Shown here: one piece after another, positions 63,468 through 64,000 of the stretch
Layout of the letters: each line of letters begins with the position of its first letter
Numbering within the stretch: position 1 is the first letter of the stretch
Assembly: GCA_017311185.1 (NCBI GenBank)
Contig: JAESUZ010004905.1
Span: 124,001 to 188,000 of the forward strand
Direction of reading: 5' to 3'
Length of the DNA: 64,000 nucleotides
Source: Proteles cristata cristata
Lineage: Eukaryota > Chordata > Mammalia > Carnivora > Hyaenidae
The notes under the pieces: generated by a model
The model's database searches: none
Told to the model about the DNA's origin: nothing
What the model saw: only the letters and a program-made list of their open reading frames with translations
Translations under genes and position numbers: made by a program

Positions 63468-63480
63468 AAATAACGTGCCT

Positions 63481-64000
63481 CTCACTGTTGATGTCATTTA
63501 TTTCCATTTTTGAGATTCTTTTGCTTAGCAGCCACAGCCACACTGACTTTAGAGTTGCCCCATTATCCTAAGATTCCTTCTTCCACCTACCAGAGGAGAG
63601 TGACCTACAACTAAGGCACCCTTTAGACAGCTTGTTTCAATCCTACTTCTCACTGCTCAGCCTCTAATTGTTAATTAACAAGCAGGATACCAGGGGACCC
63701 TTATTCCCATAAACCACCCAATACTTGGGAAAGAGCATTTACTACTGGATCACAGGGAACTGTCTCAACCTCCAGTCTGGCCTGTGGGGTCATTACCCTT
63801 CCTCTTCCGGAAGACCATGTCTCTGTCAGCCTCCCATCTTCATCTCCAAAACTCAAGAACCCTGAAGCATCTGAGACTTGACCCTCCTTGCAAGCCAACA
63901 AGTTAGTCTGGCACGGTTTTGTGGGTCCTGGCAGAAGACTTGAGATCCTAGGGCTGGGCACAAAAAACTATTACTCACAGCAATAGCCAAAGTATCATTG
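63481..64000. other. Non-coding stretch to the window end
   Basis: No recognised repeat. An 86-codon minus-strand frame at 63701-63961 has no domain or signal and is not called. Confidence 0.5.

Overview
The window looks like non-coding genomic DNA from a carnivore of the cat lineage. The main evidence is about 53 copies or fragments of the tRNA-Lys-derived Can-SINE in its feliform form (SINEC_Fc type: head GGGGCGCCTGGGTGGCTCAG, pyrimidine-rich middle, AAATAAATAAA tail). LINE-1 3' ends of the type I know from felids support this. I found no convincing protein-coding exon, no intact tRNA or rRNA gene and no CRISPR array. The longest open frames (at most 162 codons) fall in simple repeats, repeat junctions or featureless DNA. 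By a rough stop-codon estimate their lengths are about what chance gives in 64 kb. The window is probably intergenic or lies inside a very large intron.

Layout: 0-13 kb has scattered SINEs on both strands, an ancient L1 3' end (about 5.4-6.05 kb), a MER5-type DNA transposon split by a SINE (4.3-4.6 kb) and a SINE inside a SINE (10.1-10.5 kb). 13-17.6 kb is SINE-free. 17.6-23.9 kb has an ancient L1 split by a SINE, a tandem SINE pair and two MER5-type copies. 25-34 kb has several L1 3' tails, an L2 segment, a dimeric SINE with one shared target duplication and a 508-bp ERV1-like solo LTR with a 4-bp target duplication. 34-36 kb is the most GC- and CpG-rich part. 39.4-46.8 kb is another SINE desert holding only old MIR, L2 and L1 pieces. 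46.8-57.3 kb is the most layered part: a young SINE in a tandemly duplicated target, a U6 snRNA fragment, a mRNA 3'-UTR retrocopy inside a SINE, a DNA transposon inside an ancient L1, and a nested SINE/L1 cluster. 61.7-63.1 kb is a 5'-truncated, frame-broken felid L1.

No set of genes acts together here. The window's content is a record of retrotransposition: target-site duplications (TSDs) let the order of many insertions be read directly. Family names for ancient repeats come from remembered consensus features and were not checked by a search. Repeat ends are accurate to a few bases where a TSD is quoted and to roughly 10-30 bases otherwise. I did not find a previously undescribed biological system. 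The most interesting items are the U6 fragment (48.45 kb), the 3'-UTR retrocopy inside a SINE (50.6-51.5 kb), the dimeric SINE (32.65-32.87 kb), the nested cluster (55.1-56.6 kb) and a young SINE subfamily with perfect TSDs.
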